From a virus, in the IMG/VR virus record IMGVR_UViG_3300040781_000154, positions 1-46,655 of that record: a DNA stretch of 46,655 nt, one strand, 5' to 3'. The first letter of the stretch is position 1. Each line of letters starts with the position of its first letter. This document shows, one piece after another, positions 1 to 7,216 of this stretch. The notes under the pieces are model-generated. The model worked only from the letters and a program-made list of their open reading frames with translations, searched no databases and had not been told where the DNA came from. Made by a program: the position numbers and the translations under genes.

Positions 1-767
1 GCGGTCGGTCCAAGTCGGCTTACCTCGCCGCGCCGTATTCAGACGTGAGGGATTACCGCGAATCGTCTACGCTTACCTCGCAACAGCTCGCTGAGCAAGA
101 GCTGCCTTCGGGCTGGAGCCTAACGTGGGCTGCTCCTTCTTGGATCATCCCGGCTGACGCGTTCCAGTACACGGGCCTGACGCCGATTGCGGCAATCGCT
201 AAAATTGCAGAGGCAGGCGGCGGGTACATCCAAAGCGATCTTACGTTGAACCGACTGCACATCAAGCAGCGTTACCCATTTGCGCCGTGGACGTGGGATC
301 TAGAGACGCCCGACTTCGCAGTGCCTAAGGACATCATCCTCCAGCGGTCGAGCACCAAGAAGCCGGGACTCGGTAAGAACGGTGTCTACGTCCACGGCGA
401 AGTCGGAGGCGTGTTGGCACTGGTGAGGAGAAACGGCACTGCGGGCGATAAGCTACTCGGTACAATCGTTGATCCGCTCATCTCCGATACGCTTCCGGCT
501 CGTCATCGAGGAATCAACGCGTTGGCCGGTGCGATGCGCCAGTCTACCGAGACGCACGAACTTCCGCTTGACGGAGCACTTGGTGGGCTTATCCTCCCAG
601 GGAGCCTGCTCGGCGTAGGCGCCCAAGTTAGTGGGTCGTTTGTCAAAGAATGGACGGGGATGGTGAACGGCGTGACTGTTACGGCGAATGCAGCTCGCGC
701 CGGGGATCGTGGAGTCAATCTCCGGGTTCGCCAGCAACTCAACGTAGAGCGTTTCTTCGAGGACTAA
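1..767 (+). CDS. Tail-tip/hub-like protein, C-terminal part (5' end outside window)
   Basis: The frame is open from base 3 and ends at TAA (765-767), giving about 254 residues without a start codon. It follows the last tail genes in a circular reading and precedes a 75-aa tail-assembly-like gene. The content (GRSKSAYLAAPYSD near the left edge, many small beta-prone stretches, a C-terminal VNGVTVTAN...LNVERFFED) fits the C-terminal half of a siphophage tail-tip protein. The right edge of the window holds an open frame, 45538-46655, that ends in a similar tail-protein context (WRMLVDGWSLTEAAL). I infer that both are one gene of about 625-630 residues. Direct joining of the window ends is out of frame (see findings). 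The function is inferred from position only. Confidence 0.75.
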   Translation, partial: GRSKSAYLAAPYSDVRDYRESSTLTSQQLAEQELPSGWSLTWAAPSWIIPADAFQYTGLTPIAAIAKIAEAGGGYIQSDLTLNRLHIKQRYPFAPWTWDLETPDFAVPKDIILQRSSTKKPGLGKNGVYVHGEVGGVLALVRRNGTAGDKLLGTIVDPLISDTLPARHRGINALAGAMRQSTETHELPLDGALGGLILPGSLLGVGAQVSGSFVKEWTGMVNGVTVTANAARAGDRGVNLRVRQQLNVERFFED

Positions 768-770
768 TTC

Positions 771-998
771 ATGGCCAACGTATTCAAGCAGCTTCGCAGT
801 CTCATACCGCAAGACGTCACGCAAGTCGGCTCAGTCGTCTCATCTAGTCTGGATGGCACGAGCCTCATCAATCTGGTAGGTGGCGGGGAAGTACGAGTTG
901 CCGGCACAGGATTCTCCAACGGCACGCCCGTCTTCATCAGGGGTGGGCGCATAGTCAGTCAAGCGCCTAGTCTCACGGAGATCCCGATCGACGTGTAG
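771..998 (+). CDS. Small tail-tip-associated protein (75 aa)
   Basis: A 75-residue protein preceded by GAGGACTAATTC before the ATG, so it has a good ribosome-binding site and sits 3 bp after the tail-tip gene stop. It is Gly- and Val-rich with a probable small beta-barrel pattern (GSVVSSSLDGTSLINLVGGGEVRVAGTG, then GTPVFIRGGRIVSQAPSL, given here in parts). Small proteins of this kind close the tail operon in several Proteobacterial siphophages, downstream of the tail-tip gene. No enzymatic motif is visible. It is the last gene of the rightward late operon, and the next 0.5 kb is non-coding. Confidence 0.8.
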   Translation: MANVFKQLRSLIPQDVTQVGSVVSSSLDGTSLINLVGGGEVRVAGTGFSNGTPVFIRGGRIVSQAPSLTEIPIDV

Positions 999-1365
999 TG
1001 CCCGGTGGACGATAATTTGCGACTCTCTAATTACGCCCTCGTCGCTTGGCCTCATGATCCTCCGCTGAAAAGCACATAGGGGACGGCTGATCTTCGACAT
1101 CATCGCTGTGCAGCTACGCGGACCGAGCATCGTAGCTCTTAGGATAAGGGCAACCCAACGCACTCAGCAATAGTACCTCACACCCTCCGGCCTAGATATA
1201 GGCCTTTCGCTGAGCAAAATGGTCAAATCTGGACTACTTGGAGATGATTCTAGGGGGGTGGCCCGTAGGGTAATATAGGTTTGATCCGGCTATCGTCTGA
1301 GGGCATCTGAGAGCCTCGGACGGATCCATGCCCTTACTATCTACCGAAACTAATGCATCAGGCAT
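999..1365. other. Non-coding stretch between convergent late (+) and early (-) operons
   Basis: No convincing gene is seen on either strand; the open frames crossing it lack ribosome-binding sites and family features. It contains a perfect inverted repeat GGCCTA-GATA-TAGGCC (1189-1204) followed by TTT, a weak candidate for the late-operon terminator. It also has a G-run with an AT-rich follow-up (around 1251-1278). The region could hold the late terminator or a packaging/cohesive-end site, but the sequence alone does not decide. Confidence 0.5.
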
Positions 1366-1394
1366 AAAAAAAGGCGGCCTCCGAAGAGACCGCC
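1366..1394 (-). terminator. Rho-independent terminator of the leftward operon
   Basis: Read on the minus strand, a long GC-rich stem (1373-1394, GGCGGTCTC / GAGGCCGCC) closed by a TTCG tetraloop is followed directly by seven T (1366-1372). It lies about 115 bp beyond the last leftward gene and is the best intrinsic terminator of the window. Confidence 0.9.
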
Positions 1395-1508
1395 TTACCC
1401 GTCTGCGACGCGAGTGGGCGGCTCGCTAACCGGGGAAGGACGAACAACCCCTGTCTGTGTCCATTATACCCACCTGACGATAGGGATAATACAAGCGCGG
1501 GCGCCTGC

Positions 1509-2084
1509 TTACATCAAAACCTCAAGTTGCTCGAATACGCTTTTCCACGCGCCATTCTTCGTGCCTCGCTTGTACGTACACTTCGCGATCTCATCATCGC
1601 CGTCGGTGCATGTGACCGCGCCGCCTGTTTCGGTGAGCTCGTAGCCCATCGACTCAGCTAACTTTCTGACTTCACGTCGGGCGGCATCGCCCTCCTTGGC
1701 GGTGACGTTCTCCTCGCCTGCGGGTACTTTACTCATGGGAGCTCCTTCTTTCTTCGCTGGTTTTGCTGGTGGTTTAGACGACGTTGTCGCCGGTGGATCT
1801 TCGCCGGTCCCGACGCGAATCACATCAGGATCGGCAAGAAGTGTCTCAAGGTAATCTTCCCAGTCGTAGCCAGGGAGCATCATCGTGGCGATGCCGCGAA
1901 GACCGTGAAGCTCGTTGAGCAGCGCGCATTCGATGTAGCGCGTGCGCTGCGTGATGTGAAGCCCGTTAGCCTCGGCTTTCTTGACGTCCTTGAGGATGTG
2001 CGGCCGTTCCTCTTTGAGGTTGGTGACCATACGTGTGAACTCTTTCGTCCACTTGTGCGTGTGCGGGTCTCGATGCTCAGCCAT
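1509..2084 (-). CDS. Hypothetical early protein with Pro/Lys linker (191 aa)
   Basis: A 191-residue protein of unknown function and the last gene of the leftward arm. Residues 1-90 are predicted mainly helical (HKWTKEFTRMVTNLKEE...). A low-complexity linker with a TSSKPPAKPAKKEG stretch lies near residues 100-115. The C-terminal 60 residues form a small alpha/beta segment with VTCTDGDDEIAKCTYKRG, two Cys and many charges. The linker suggests two separately folding parts. The ATG lies 2 bp downstream of the stop codon of the 53-aa gene before it, so the two genes are probably co-translated from the degenerate promoter cassette at 2296-2326. No family was recognised. Confidence 0.75.
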   Translation of the reverse strand: MAEHRDPHTHKWTKEFTRMVTNLKEERPHILKDVKKAEANGLHITQRTRYIECALLNELHGLRGIATMMLPGYDWEDYLETLLADPDVIRVGTGEDPPATTSSKPPAKPAKKEGAPMSKVPAGEENVTAKEGDAARREVRKLAESMGYELTETGGAVTCTDGDDEIAKCTYKRGTKNGAWKSVFEQLEVLM

Positions 2085-2238
2085 TGCGGGCTACTCGCTC
2101 TGTGTCAATACGATCGACGACCGCCTCGAAGCAGAAGTCCGTGGCTTCCTTGCGTGAGGCGCCGTAGCCGAGATAGATCCTGCCGTTGAGCCGAAGAGTG
2201 ACGTGCCACGTCCCGTCTGAAGAGAGTTGTGCTTTCAT
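2077..2238 (-). CDS. Small protein, 53 aa, easily overlooked
   Basis: ATG at 2236-2238 is preceded by AGGACGGCACT, an acceptable ribosome-binding site, and the frame ends with TGA at 2077-2079, just before the ATG of the next gene. The product (starting MKAQLSSDGTWHVTLRLNGR) has a strand-strand-helix look: WHVTLRLNGRIYLGYG, then a charged helix SRKEATDFCFEAVVDRIDTE. This resembles the small AP2/Arm-type or dsRBD-like DNA- or RNA-binding folds, but the match is only by pattern. It directly follows a promoter cassette with its own leader hairpin, which supports expression. Confidence 0.7.
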   Translation of the reverse strand: MKAQLSSDGTWHVTLRLNGRIYLGYGASRKEATDFCFEAVVDRIDTERVARNG

Positions 2239-2266
2239 AGTGCCGTCCTGTATGTTGGTTTGAAAA

Positions 2267-2326
2267 GCGCGGCGACCACCGCCACGCGTTTGTCTATTCT
2301 ACCGTGAAAACTCACGAAGTGATACA
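2267..2326 (-). promoter_or_regulatory. Degenerate middle-promoter cassette with leader hairpin
   Basis: On the minus strand TAGAAT (2296-2301) is preceded by a TGTATC box (2321-2326) and CTTCGTGAG-like half-sites in altered spacing. A leader hairpin follows at 2267-2287 with an 8-bp stem (GCGTGGCG / CGCCGCGC, one G-U pair). It starts right after the stop codon of the gene at 2333. It is a divergent member of the cassette family. Confidence 0.6.
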
Positions 2327-2332
2327 GCCGCC

Positions 2333-2779
2333 CTAGTCAAGGCGGCCTGCGCACGTCGGGCCAAGGCCCATTTGGATGCTGCTGGGAACCGTGAGCGCCC
2401 GACCACAACGACCGCAAGTTCCTTCGTGCCAGAACTGCGCCTGCGCGATGCGCTCATCGTCGTCAGCTTTCCAGCGGCCGATGTACCACTCCAACGCCTT
2501 GAACGCAGGATGCTCGGCGTTGCCTTTGCGGCCGGCGGTGAGGTTCAAGTTGCTGCGCGGCATGAAGCCGATGTACTCGTACGAGTTCTCGTTGTCGGAG
2601 CCGACCAGCACCTTGACGAAGATGAGGCTGTCGTCATCGCTGCGCGAGAGCTTGAACGTGTAGCGCGCTGAGCGGCCGACGAGAGTCAACTTGCCCTTGC
2701 CGCCGTAGAGGTAGGCGATTGAGGCGGTGGGACCGAGCAGGCCGCGACGTTCTTCTTGGATTTCGACTTGAGCATTCAT
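2333..2779 (-). CDS. DUF6011-like zinc-motif protein (148 aa)
   Basis: The start is ATG at 2779, chosen because AAAGGACGAAACC lies directly upstream; an in-frame upstream ATG lies inside the promoter leader. The C-terminus holds CGRCGRALTVPSSIQMGLGP followed by TCAGRL, a four-Cys pattern matching DUF6011-type zinc-binding tails found in many phage and actinobacterial proteins. The first 100 residues form a beta-rich region (YLYGGKGKLTLVGRSARYTF, then SYEYIGFM). A role in nucleic-acid binding is possible but not shown. The gene forms its own transcription unit from the cassette at 2828-2870. Confidence 0.8.
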   Translation of the reverse strand: MNAQVEIQEERRGLLGPTASIAYLYGGKGKLTLVGRSARYTFKLSRSDDDSLIFVKVLVGSDNENSYEYIGFMPRSNLNLTAGRKGNAEHPAFKALEWYIGRWKADDDERIAQAQFWHEGTCGRCGRALTVPSSIQMGLGPTCAGRLD

Positions 2780-2800
2780 GGTTTCGTCCTTTGTGGTAGT

Positions 2801-2870
2801 GGGGACCATTCCCCGATTCACATGAACATTCTACGGCCAATTCGTGAAGTTGTACACTGTTTTTCGCGAA
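2801..2870 (-). promoter_or_regulatory. Middle-promoter cassette (copy 2)
   Basis: Minus strand: half-site TTCGCGAA (2863-2870), AAACA, GTGTAC box (2852-2857), half-site within the spacer (2841-2848), 18-bp spacer, -10 TAGAAT (2828-2833), leader hairpin GGGG/CCCC (2801-2814). The half-sites are 22 bp apart. The outer half-site touches the stop codon of the polymerase gene. Confidence 0.8.
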
Positions 2871-4919
2871 TTATTTTCTGTACCTGTAAGCGAGGTAGCC
2901 TTCGGCCTTGAGAGGGAGACGCCGCGGGAGCGCGTTCGTCCAGTCAGGTTGTATCACCATGAGCTCGACGAACTTGTCCAGCGGCATGAAGTCCGGGCGT
3001 TGACTGCTGAGCACTTCGTCATGCACGTTGAGGAGAACGCGGAACATCGCTTCGTACAATGTCTCTTGGCTGAACATGAGCAAGTCACGAGCCGTTGCCT
3101 GTACGATGTTTTCGATGATCTTGCTAGGCGTCATGTTCTGACGAACCCACTGGCTCCTCGCGTTCTCAGCCATTATCGTAGTCGTGTAGATGTCTTCGCC
3201 CCACGGCGCTTTGACCCACTCGTTCTTCGGGGCGTAGTAGGCGAGGAATCTCCCTGAGTGCAGGCGGATCCACAAGTAGCCATGAGCGACCTGGAAACGC
3301 AGGCCCTTGTACTCCATCGTCTTGCCGGGCTTATCGACCGCCTTGATGATCGTGTCTTTGAGGTCGTACCACGATTGGGCTGTGACTTTATACTGCTGGC
3401 GGAATTCCTTGACATTTTGCTTCGCCTGAGCGACCGTCATCGGGATGCCTTTCTGCTGGTTCGTGGCGTGGATCGTTTTCCATCCTGCGCCGAACATCGC
3501 GCCAAGGATCGTTGCCTTGGATTCTGTCCGAATCACGTCGGTCACCTCATCGATGCCGATGTTGAATTGCTTGGCGGCGAACGCCCGGTATTGGTCAACG
3601 CCGTTTTCGAATACGTCGAGCCCGACCGGATCCTGACAGAGCCAGACCGTCACGATGTTCTCAACACTGGAGAAGTCAGCGCAGTAGAACACCTCGCCGT
3701 CGGGCGGCACGATCATCGCCCGCAAGAGTTGCTTCGCGATGTCGAATGGCGTGCCCCCGTATATCGTCAAGGCCGCTTCGTAGTTCCCGGTCTTGATGTA
3801 CTCGATGCAGTCGTCAAGGATGTTGAGACTTTTGCTGAGCGAGTCCCGCGGGAAGTTGTGCAGCTGAAGTCCTGCACCACCATTGCGCCCCGTCGTTGCT
3901 CGGTGGTAGACCATATTGTTGTGCGACTTGCCGTTCCACGCTACGTGGTTCATCGCGTCGAACTTCTTGGTCGAGACTTGGCTGAGCTCTTGCCGGATGA
4001 TCAAGAACTCACGAGCATCAGGATCTATGTCCTCGTTGGTCAGGGCCGCGGCGATGTCGTCCTTGGTGTATCCCTCCAGTTGCACGCCTCGGGTCTCAAG
4101 CCATTCCATCGCCTTGTCACGCTGACCGTCGGTCTGCAAGGCTCCGCCTGTCAGTTCCCGGAGTTGTTCGGTCCGCTTTTCTCTCCACCATGAGAGCATG
4201 CTGCGAATCGCCTGAAACGCGTCGACGTCGAGGTTGATCCCTTCTTCATTCATCTTGCACGTCATGCGCCACGTGCGATCTTCGCCTGACCGGAATTCAG
4301 GTCGGGGAAGCGCGGCAAAGATCTGGCACTCGACGATGACGTCGTCGGCGCAGTACGACGCGAACTTGCGAGCCTCATCAGGAAAGTCCGCCATGCGGTT
4401 GCGGGTGGACTTGTCCTTCTTGGTGGGCTTGCGCGGCTTGGAGAACTTGTTGATGAGGCGCGTGCCGCTGGTGTCCTTCTGCTTCGCCAGCTTGAGCGCC
4501 TTGGCGCATTTATCCAGCGCGCCGGGGAGAGCGTGGATCCGACAAAGCGCGCCGGTGTCGCACCATGATTCGAACGGGACCTCATCCCAACCCAGGGAAG
4601 GGACGGCGACGTGATTCCAGATCGCCCTGTCGAACTCGCTGTTGAAAGCCCGAATGACCCAGCCTCTGGCAATGTAGGTGAAAAGTTCGACCGGTGGCGG
4701 ATCGCCTTCAACCCACTTGTGCACCGTCTTGCCTTCGTCGGCGGTCCAGCATAGAATCAAGATCTCGGTCGATGGGTCCATGGCGTATCGCCACGAGCCC
4801 GCTTTCTTGACGTCGATTTCCGAGTACGTCTCGAAGTCGATCGACAGCATCTTCCCCGGGATCAACCGAAGCTTAGAGTCAGGGACCTCAAAGAGGCCCC
4901 TCCTAGTTGCTGATGTCAT
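2871..4919 (-). CDS. DNA polymerase, family A, with 3'-5' exonuclease domain
   Basis: 682 residues. The N-terminal 3'-5' exonuclease shows Exo I DFETYSEID (D28, E30), Exo II FNSEFD (N93, D97) and Exo III YCADD (189-193). The polymerase domain carries the TTGRNGG...NFPR segment (342-358), motif A ADFSSVE (D415), motif B RTESKATILGAMFGAG (R464, K468) and motif C VHDEV (H633-D634-E635). Motif A is the viral type (ADFS.xE) rather than the DYSQIE of Pol I. No 5' nuclease domain is present. It is presumably the replicative enzyme that copies, and here must accept, modified dNTPs. ATG 4919 is favoured by AAGGATCGCT upstream. No promoter lies in the 12-bp gap before it, so it is co-transcribed with the 71-aa gene. 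Confidence 0.95.
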   Translation of the reverse strand: MTSATRRGLFEVPDSKLRLIPGKMLSIDFETYSEIDVKKAGSWRYAMDPSTEILILCWTADEGKTVHKWVEGDPPPVELFTYIARGWVIRAFNSEFDRAIWNHVAVPSLGWDEVPFESWCDTGALCRIHALPGALDKCAKALKLAKQKDTSGTRLINKFSKPRKPTKKDKSTRNRMADFPDEARKFASYCADDVIVECQIFAALPRPEFRSGEDRTWRMTCKMNEEGINLDVDAFQAIRSMLSWWREKRTEQLRELTGGALQTDGQRDKAMEWLETRGVQLEGYTKDDIAAALTNEDIDPDAREFLIIRQELSQVSTKKFDAMNHVAWNGKSHNNMVYHRATTGRNGGAGLQLHNFPRDSLSKSLNILDDCIEYIKTGNYEAALTIYGGTPFDIAKQLLRAMIVPPDGEVFYCADFSSVENIVTVWLCQDPVGLDVFENGVDQYRAFAAKQFNIGIDEVTDVIRTESKATILGAMFGAGWKTIHATNQQKGIPMTVAQAKQNVKEFRQQYKVTAQSWYDLKDTIIKAVDKPGKTMEYKGLRFQVAHGYLWIRLHSGRFLAYYAPKNEWVKAPWGEDIYTTTIMAENARSQWVRQNMTPSKIIENIVQATARDLLMFSQETLYEAMFRVLLNVHDEVLSSQRPDFMPLDKFVELMVIQPDWTNALPRRLPLKAEGYLAYRYRK

Positions 4920-4931
4920 AGCGATCCTTGT

Positions 4932-5147
4932 TTAGGCTTCGATGATTTCGACGCTTCCCATTTGGCAGGCGTCGGCGAATTCTCGGAGCTGGCGGTTTTG
5001 GCCGTAGAACCTGACGTAGGGGTTGCCGCCTGCAGGTCCGACCGGTTGAAGAGTGAGCATGCGAACCGAGTGCTTGTCGAGCGTTTCGAGCAACTGGCAA
5101 AAGTCGGTGTTGTACGCGATGTCGATATCGAAGTAGAAGTCAAACAT
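4932..5147 (-). CDS. Hypothetical early protein (71 aa)
   Basis: The start is ATG 5147, 8 nt after AAAGGA in the cassette leader; the longer in-frame start lies inside the leader. The product (MFDFYFDIDIAYNTDFCQLL at its N-terminus) looks like a compact alpha/beta protein ending in two helices and VEIIEA. No family was recognised. It is the first gene of a two-gene unit with the DNA polymerase and is 12 bp upstream of it, so it may serve polymerase expression or function, which is only a guess from position. Confidence 0.75.
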   Translation of the reverse strand: MFDFYFDIDIAYNTDFCQLLETLDKHSVRMLTLQPVGPAGGNPYVRFYGQNRQLREFADACQMGSVEIIEA

Positions 5148-5168
5148 AGTTTCGTCCTTTGAGGTTAG

Positions 5169-5242
5169 AGGCGAAGGCGACGGGCCTTCACCTAACTTCA
5201 TTCTATCGAGAATTCACGAGCCTGTACACTGTTTTTCGCGAA
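5169..5242 (-). promoter_or_regulatory. Middle-promoter cassette (copy 3)
   Basis: Minus strand: TTCGCGAA (5235-5242), GTGTAC (5224-5229), CTCGTGAA-type half-site (5213-5220), TAGAAT (5200-5205), leader hairpin AGGTGAAGG / CCTTCGCCT (5169-5193, one wobble pair). The upstream half of the promoter is embedded in the last codons of the gene at 5214. Confidence 0.8.
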
Positions 5243-5471
5243 CTTGCTCGTTGCCCCAGACGGCGACATAGATGAGAAGTCCGCCGTCCTCCTGCTCGTA
5301 GACGAGGAACTCGCCGGTGTTTTCGATGAGTGCGAAGTCACACCCGTTGCCCAAATTCTCTTGGCAGACGAGCGCACGTGGAGGATTGCTCGGGTCAATG
5401 CCCAGGGAGAGGATGTCTGACGTGTAGCGATAGGGCAAGTCATACGTGATCTGATCTTTGCTTATGAGCAT
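5214..5471 (-). CDS. Hypothetical early protein (85 aa)
   Basis: 85 residues with a strong AGGAGG four bases before the ATG. Predicted largely beta (FALIENTGEFLVYEQEDGG, then LLIYVAVWG), with no recognised family. It lies downstream of an intrinsic terminator (5491-5510) and has no cassette of its own, so its expression depends on read-through from the preceding gene. Its last six codons double as part of the next promoter cassette (GTGTAC and the outer half-site), an economical overlap of coding and regulatory sequence. Confidence 0.7.
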   Translation of the reverse strand: MLISKDQITYDLPYRYTSDILSLGIDPSNPPRALVCQENLGNGCDFALIENTGEFLVYEQEDGGLLIYVAVWGNEQVREKQCTGS

Positions 5472-5490
5472 GGCGCCTCCTGCTGGCGTG

Positions 5491-5510
5491 AAAAAAGGGG
5501 CCGAAGCCCC
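5491..5510 (-). terminator. UUCG-loop intrinsic terminator
   Basis: Minus strand GGGGC-TTCG-GCCCC (5497-5510) followed by six T (5491-5496), 7 bp after the stop codon of the gene at 5517. It separates that gene from the 85-aa gene downstream. Confidence 0.9.
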
Positions 5511-5516
5511 GATCCC

Positions 5517-5804
5517 TTAGTGTGTGTAGAACCCATCGAGTCCGAACATTACGTACCCGCCGTTTCCAGCCGAGTTGACGATGTGGTTGATGTCAAATGA
5601 TACCACAAACTTGTCGACTGAGGGGATGTTGACGACGAGATAGCGAGCGTCGCGAGCGTTGATGTTCCAGTATTCGACCAGCTTCGCTGCCGCTTTTTCC
5701 GCTGCCTTCTCGGCGGCCTTTTCGCTCTTGTACATTTTGCAAGGCGTCTTGGTTTCGGTCAGTCGGGCTTCAACTCGTGCGATGAGGTTTTTAACTGTGT
5801 TCAT
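5517..5804 (-). CDS. Hypothetical early protein (95 aa)
   Basis: Start ATG 5804, eight bases after AAAGGA. The protein begins MNTVKNLIARVEARLTETK, a helix, followed by a Lys/Ala/Glu-rich stretch with the repeat EKAAEKAAEKAAAK (approx. residues 28-42), then a beta-rich end (ARYLVVNIPSVDKFVVSF). This type of small phage protein with a helix and a beta-hairpin tail is seen in early regions of other phages, but its function is unknown. It is a single-gene unit with promoter cassette copy 4 upstream and a UUCG terminator downstream. Confidence 0.75.
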   Translation of the reverse strand: MNTVKNLIARVEARLTETKTPCKMYKSEKAAEKAAEKAAAKLVEYWNINARDARYLVVNIPSVDKFVVSFDINHIVNSAGNGGYVMFGLDGFYTH

Positions 5805-5832
5805 GATTTCGTCCTTTCTGGTTTCTGCTTTT

Positions 5833-5902
5833 GGGGACCATCCCCGTTTGCATGAGACCATTCTACTGCTACTTCGTGAAGTCGTACACTGTTTTTCACG
5901 AA
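5833..5902 (-). promoter_or_regulatory. Middle-promoter cassette (copy 4)
   Basis: Minus strand: TTCGTGAA (5895-5902), GTGTAC (5884-5889), TTCACGAA (5873-5880), TAGAAT (5860-5865), leader hairpin GGGG/CCCC (5833-5845). Half-sites are 22 bp apart and in inverted orientation. The outer one overlaps the TGA stop of the gene at 5896. Confidence 0.85.
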
Positions 5903-6117
5903 AAAGGGTAATTATTTTCGCGGTGCCAGCGATTCGCGTATCGGAATAAGCCCTTGCGGGTGATCGGGCACTTGCCTCGGCGGAAATTGCGGCACATGGT
6001 GGAGAACTGGTGCGTGTCGAAGTAGAGCACTATCCACTCAGGTCGGTCGGGCGGAGACCCGTCGTCTTCGATGACGCATACCCAGTAGGGCTGGTAGCGG
6101 CGAAAGCGGTATTTCAT
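5896..6117 (-). CDS. Hypothetical basic protein (73 aa)
   Basis: 73 residues, rich in Arg, Trp and Tyr (MKYRFRRYQPYWVCVIEDDG at the start, GLFRYANRWHRENNYPFS at the end). The strongly basic, aromatic composition would suit binding to nucleic acid, but there is no family match. The start follows AAAGGACGAAGTC. It is the second gene after 6163-6426, separated by an intercistronic GGGGCC-TTCG-GGCCCC hairpin (6141-6156) without a T-run. Its TGA is part of the next cassette half-site. Confidence 0.7.
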   Translation of the reverse strand: MKYRFRRYQPYWVCVIEDDGSPPDRPEWIVLYFDTHQFSTMCRNFRRGKCPITRKGLFRYANRWHRENNYPFS

Positions 6118-6140
6118 GACTTCGTCCTTTCGGTTGAGGA

Positions 6141-6156
6141 GGGGCCCGAAGGCCCC
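6141..6156 (-). promoter_or_regulatory. Intercistronic hairpin without T-run
   Basis: Minus strand GGGGCC-TTCG-GGCCCC between two leftward genes, followed by TCCTCAACC and the AAAGGACGA ribosome-binding site. Without a T-run it is more likely an mRNA-processing or stabilising element than a terminator. The same arrangement recurs at 14932-14945. Confidence 0.6.
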
Positions 6157-6162
6157 GGTTGA

Positions 6163-6426
6163 TTATGCCACTCGCTTGCCGTTGAAGAACATGCCGATGG
6201 GAGAGTGGACCAGAAGGCCGCAGTCTTCCATGATTTCGAGCGGCGCCTTGCGGTCATTTTCCAGCTTGGCGAAGTATTCCTCGGGGGTGAAGTACTTGGT
6301 CAGGGCCCGCTTGAACATCCCCATCTTGATGGGCGCGCCGCGATATTTGAACCGAGCGACGAATCGACCTTTGTAAGTGAGGTAGCCGCCTGAGAAGTTG
6401 AAATCGTCTTTAGTCCATGTGCTCAT
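6163..6426 (-). CDS. Hypothetical early protein (87 aa)
   Basis: The second of two close ATGs (6426) is eight bases from AAAGGA, the spacing used by the other cassette genes; the first ATG is only two bases away. The protein has aromatic and basic residues in the N-terminal 40 (FSGGYLTYKGRFVARFKYRG) and a helical middle with PEEYFAKLENDRKA. No family was recognised. It is expressed from cassette copy 5 and followed after an intercistronic hairpin by the 73-aa gene. Confidence 0.72.
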   Translation of the reverse strand: MSTWTKDDFNFSGGYLTYKGRFVARFKYRGAPIKMGMFKRALTKYFTPEEYFAKLENDRKAPLEIMEDCGLLVHSPIGMFFNGKRVA

Positions 6427-6453
6427 TTTCATCGTCCTTTCTGGTTTTGCCTT

Positions 6454-6522
6454 GGGGCCGTTCCCCGTTGGCATGAGACCATTCTACCGCTTCTCGCGAA
6501 GTAGTACACTGTTTTTCGTGAA
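6454..6522 (-). promoter_or_regulatory. Middle-promoter cassette (copy 5)
   Basis: Minus strand: TTCACGAA (6515-6522), GTGTAC (6504-6509), TTCGCGAG (6493-6500), 17-bp spacer, TAGAAT (6481-6486), leader hairpin GGGG/CCCC (6454-6466). Half-site spacing is 22 bp. Confidence 0.85.
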
Positions 6523-6555
6523 AAAGTTGAAAAAGAATTAGGGGCCGAAGCCCCC
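6522..6555 (-). terminator. UUCG-loop intrinsic terminator
   Basis: Minus strand GGGGC-TTCG-GCCCC (6541-6554) followed by TAATTCTTTTTC, 8 bp after the stop codon of the 138-aa gene. The T-run is interrupted, so termination may be partial. It abuts cassette copy 5. Confidence 0.75.
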
Positions 6556-6562
6556 GAGCGCC

Positions 6563-6979
6563 TCAGGCCTGAGCCATCCAGCGCTTTGCGGCCCGACGGT
6601 TCGGCGCGCCCATCGCCATCGCCTGCTGGATCCAACGCTCCTGCTCTTCGGCCTCGCGTTGCTTGGCTCGCTCTTCGTACTCGAGCTCCTCGACGATGCG
6701 GGCGCACCACTTGTCGTATTCCTCGATCAGCTCGTTGGTGGTCATCAGGCTGATGTCCAACCGGTAGCGCACGCCCATCACCTCTTTGGAGGCGTCGCTG
6801 ATGCCGCCGTAGATCCCGTTGCGGAACTCGCTCATCTCCCAGTACATGGGCTCGTTCAGGAGGAGCGCCTTCTCGGCTTCGGCTTCCTCAACGGTGGCGT
6901 AAGCGCCTTGGCCTACGAGGCGATCCGTCTCGTCGCACTTCATCCATACGTTGTGTTCGGTCTGAGTGATTGTGATCAT
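6563..6979 (-). CDS. Hypothetical early protein with charged helix (138 aa)
   Basis: 138 residues. The N-terminal 40 residues look like a small alpha/beta unit (MITITQTEHNVWMKCDETD, then ATVEEAEAEKALLL). A long charged helix follows (EELEYEERAKQREAEEQERW, approx. residues 97-116) and a short basic tail (NRRAAKRWMAQA). The helix may form a coiled coil, so self-association is possible. No family was recognised. The start follows AAAGGACGAAATC. It is the second gene of a unit with the 62-aa gene 30 bp upstream and is followed by a UUCG terminator. Confidence 0.75.
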   Translation of the reverse strand: MITITQTEHNVWMKCDETDRLVGQGAYATVEEAEAEKALLLNEPMYWEMSEFRNGIYGGISDASKEVMGVRYRLDISLMTTNELIEEYDKWCARIVEELEYEERAKQREAEEQERWIQQAMAMGAPNRRAAKRWMAQA

Positions 6980-7008
6980 GATTTCGTCCTTTCTGGTTGG
7001 GTTAGGGA

Positions 7009-7197
7009 TTAAGCGATTTCAGTGCAGAGGGTAGATACTTGTCGCTGGCTGACTTGGCCCAAGGTGATCAGACGCTCGACGCCAGTGTTCCAGTTGTGAA
7101 GAGCGACGATGCGCTTTTCGTTGCTGACCAGAATCGTCTGGATGAAGGTGTATTGGTCAGCGATTTTTTCGACTTGCTTGATAGTGGTGATTTTCAT
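7009..7197 (-). CDS. Hypothetical early protein (62 aa)
   Basis: 62 residues starting MKITTIKQVEKIADQYTFIQ, with the ATG eight bases after AAAGGA. A helix is followed by a beta-rich part (TILVSNEKRIVALHNWNTG) and a hydrophilic C-terminus. No family was recognised. It is the first gene after cassette copy 6 and shares its unit with the 138-aa gene downstream. Confidence 0.72.
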   Translation of the reverse strand: MKITTIKQVEKIADQYTFIQTILVSNEKRIVALHNWNTGVERLITLGQVSQRQVSTLCTEIA

Positions 7198-7216
7198 GAT
7201 TTCGTCCTTTCCGGTT

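Noticed and set aside
999-1365. Small RNA or tRNA gene in the non-coding region
   Set aside because: No cloverleaf or clear promoter-hairpin-terminator unit could be drawn by eye; only a short inverted repeat.
2844-4193. Open frames on the plus strand opposite the DNA polymerase (up to 311 codons)
   Set aside because: No ribosome-binding sites or family features; they mirror the codon structure of the polymerase gene.
6141-6156. Calling this and the hairpin at 14932-14945 terminators
   Set aside because: They lack a T-run and are followed at once by the ribosome-binding site of the next gene in the unit.
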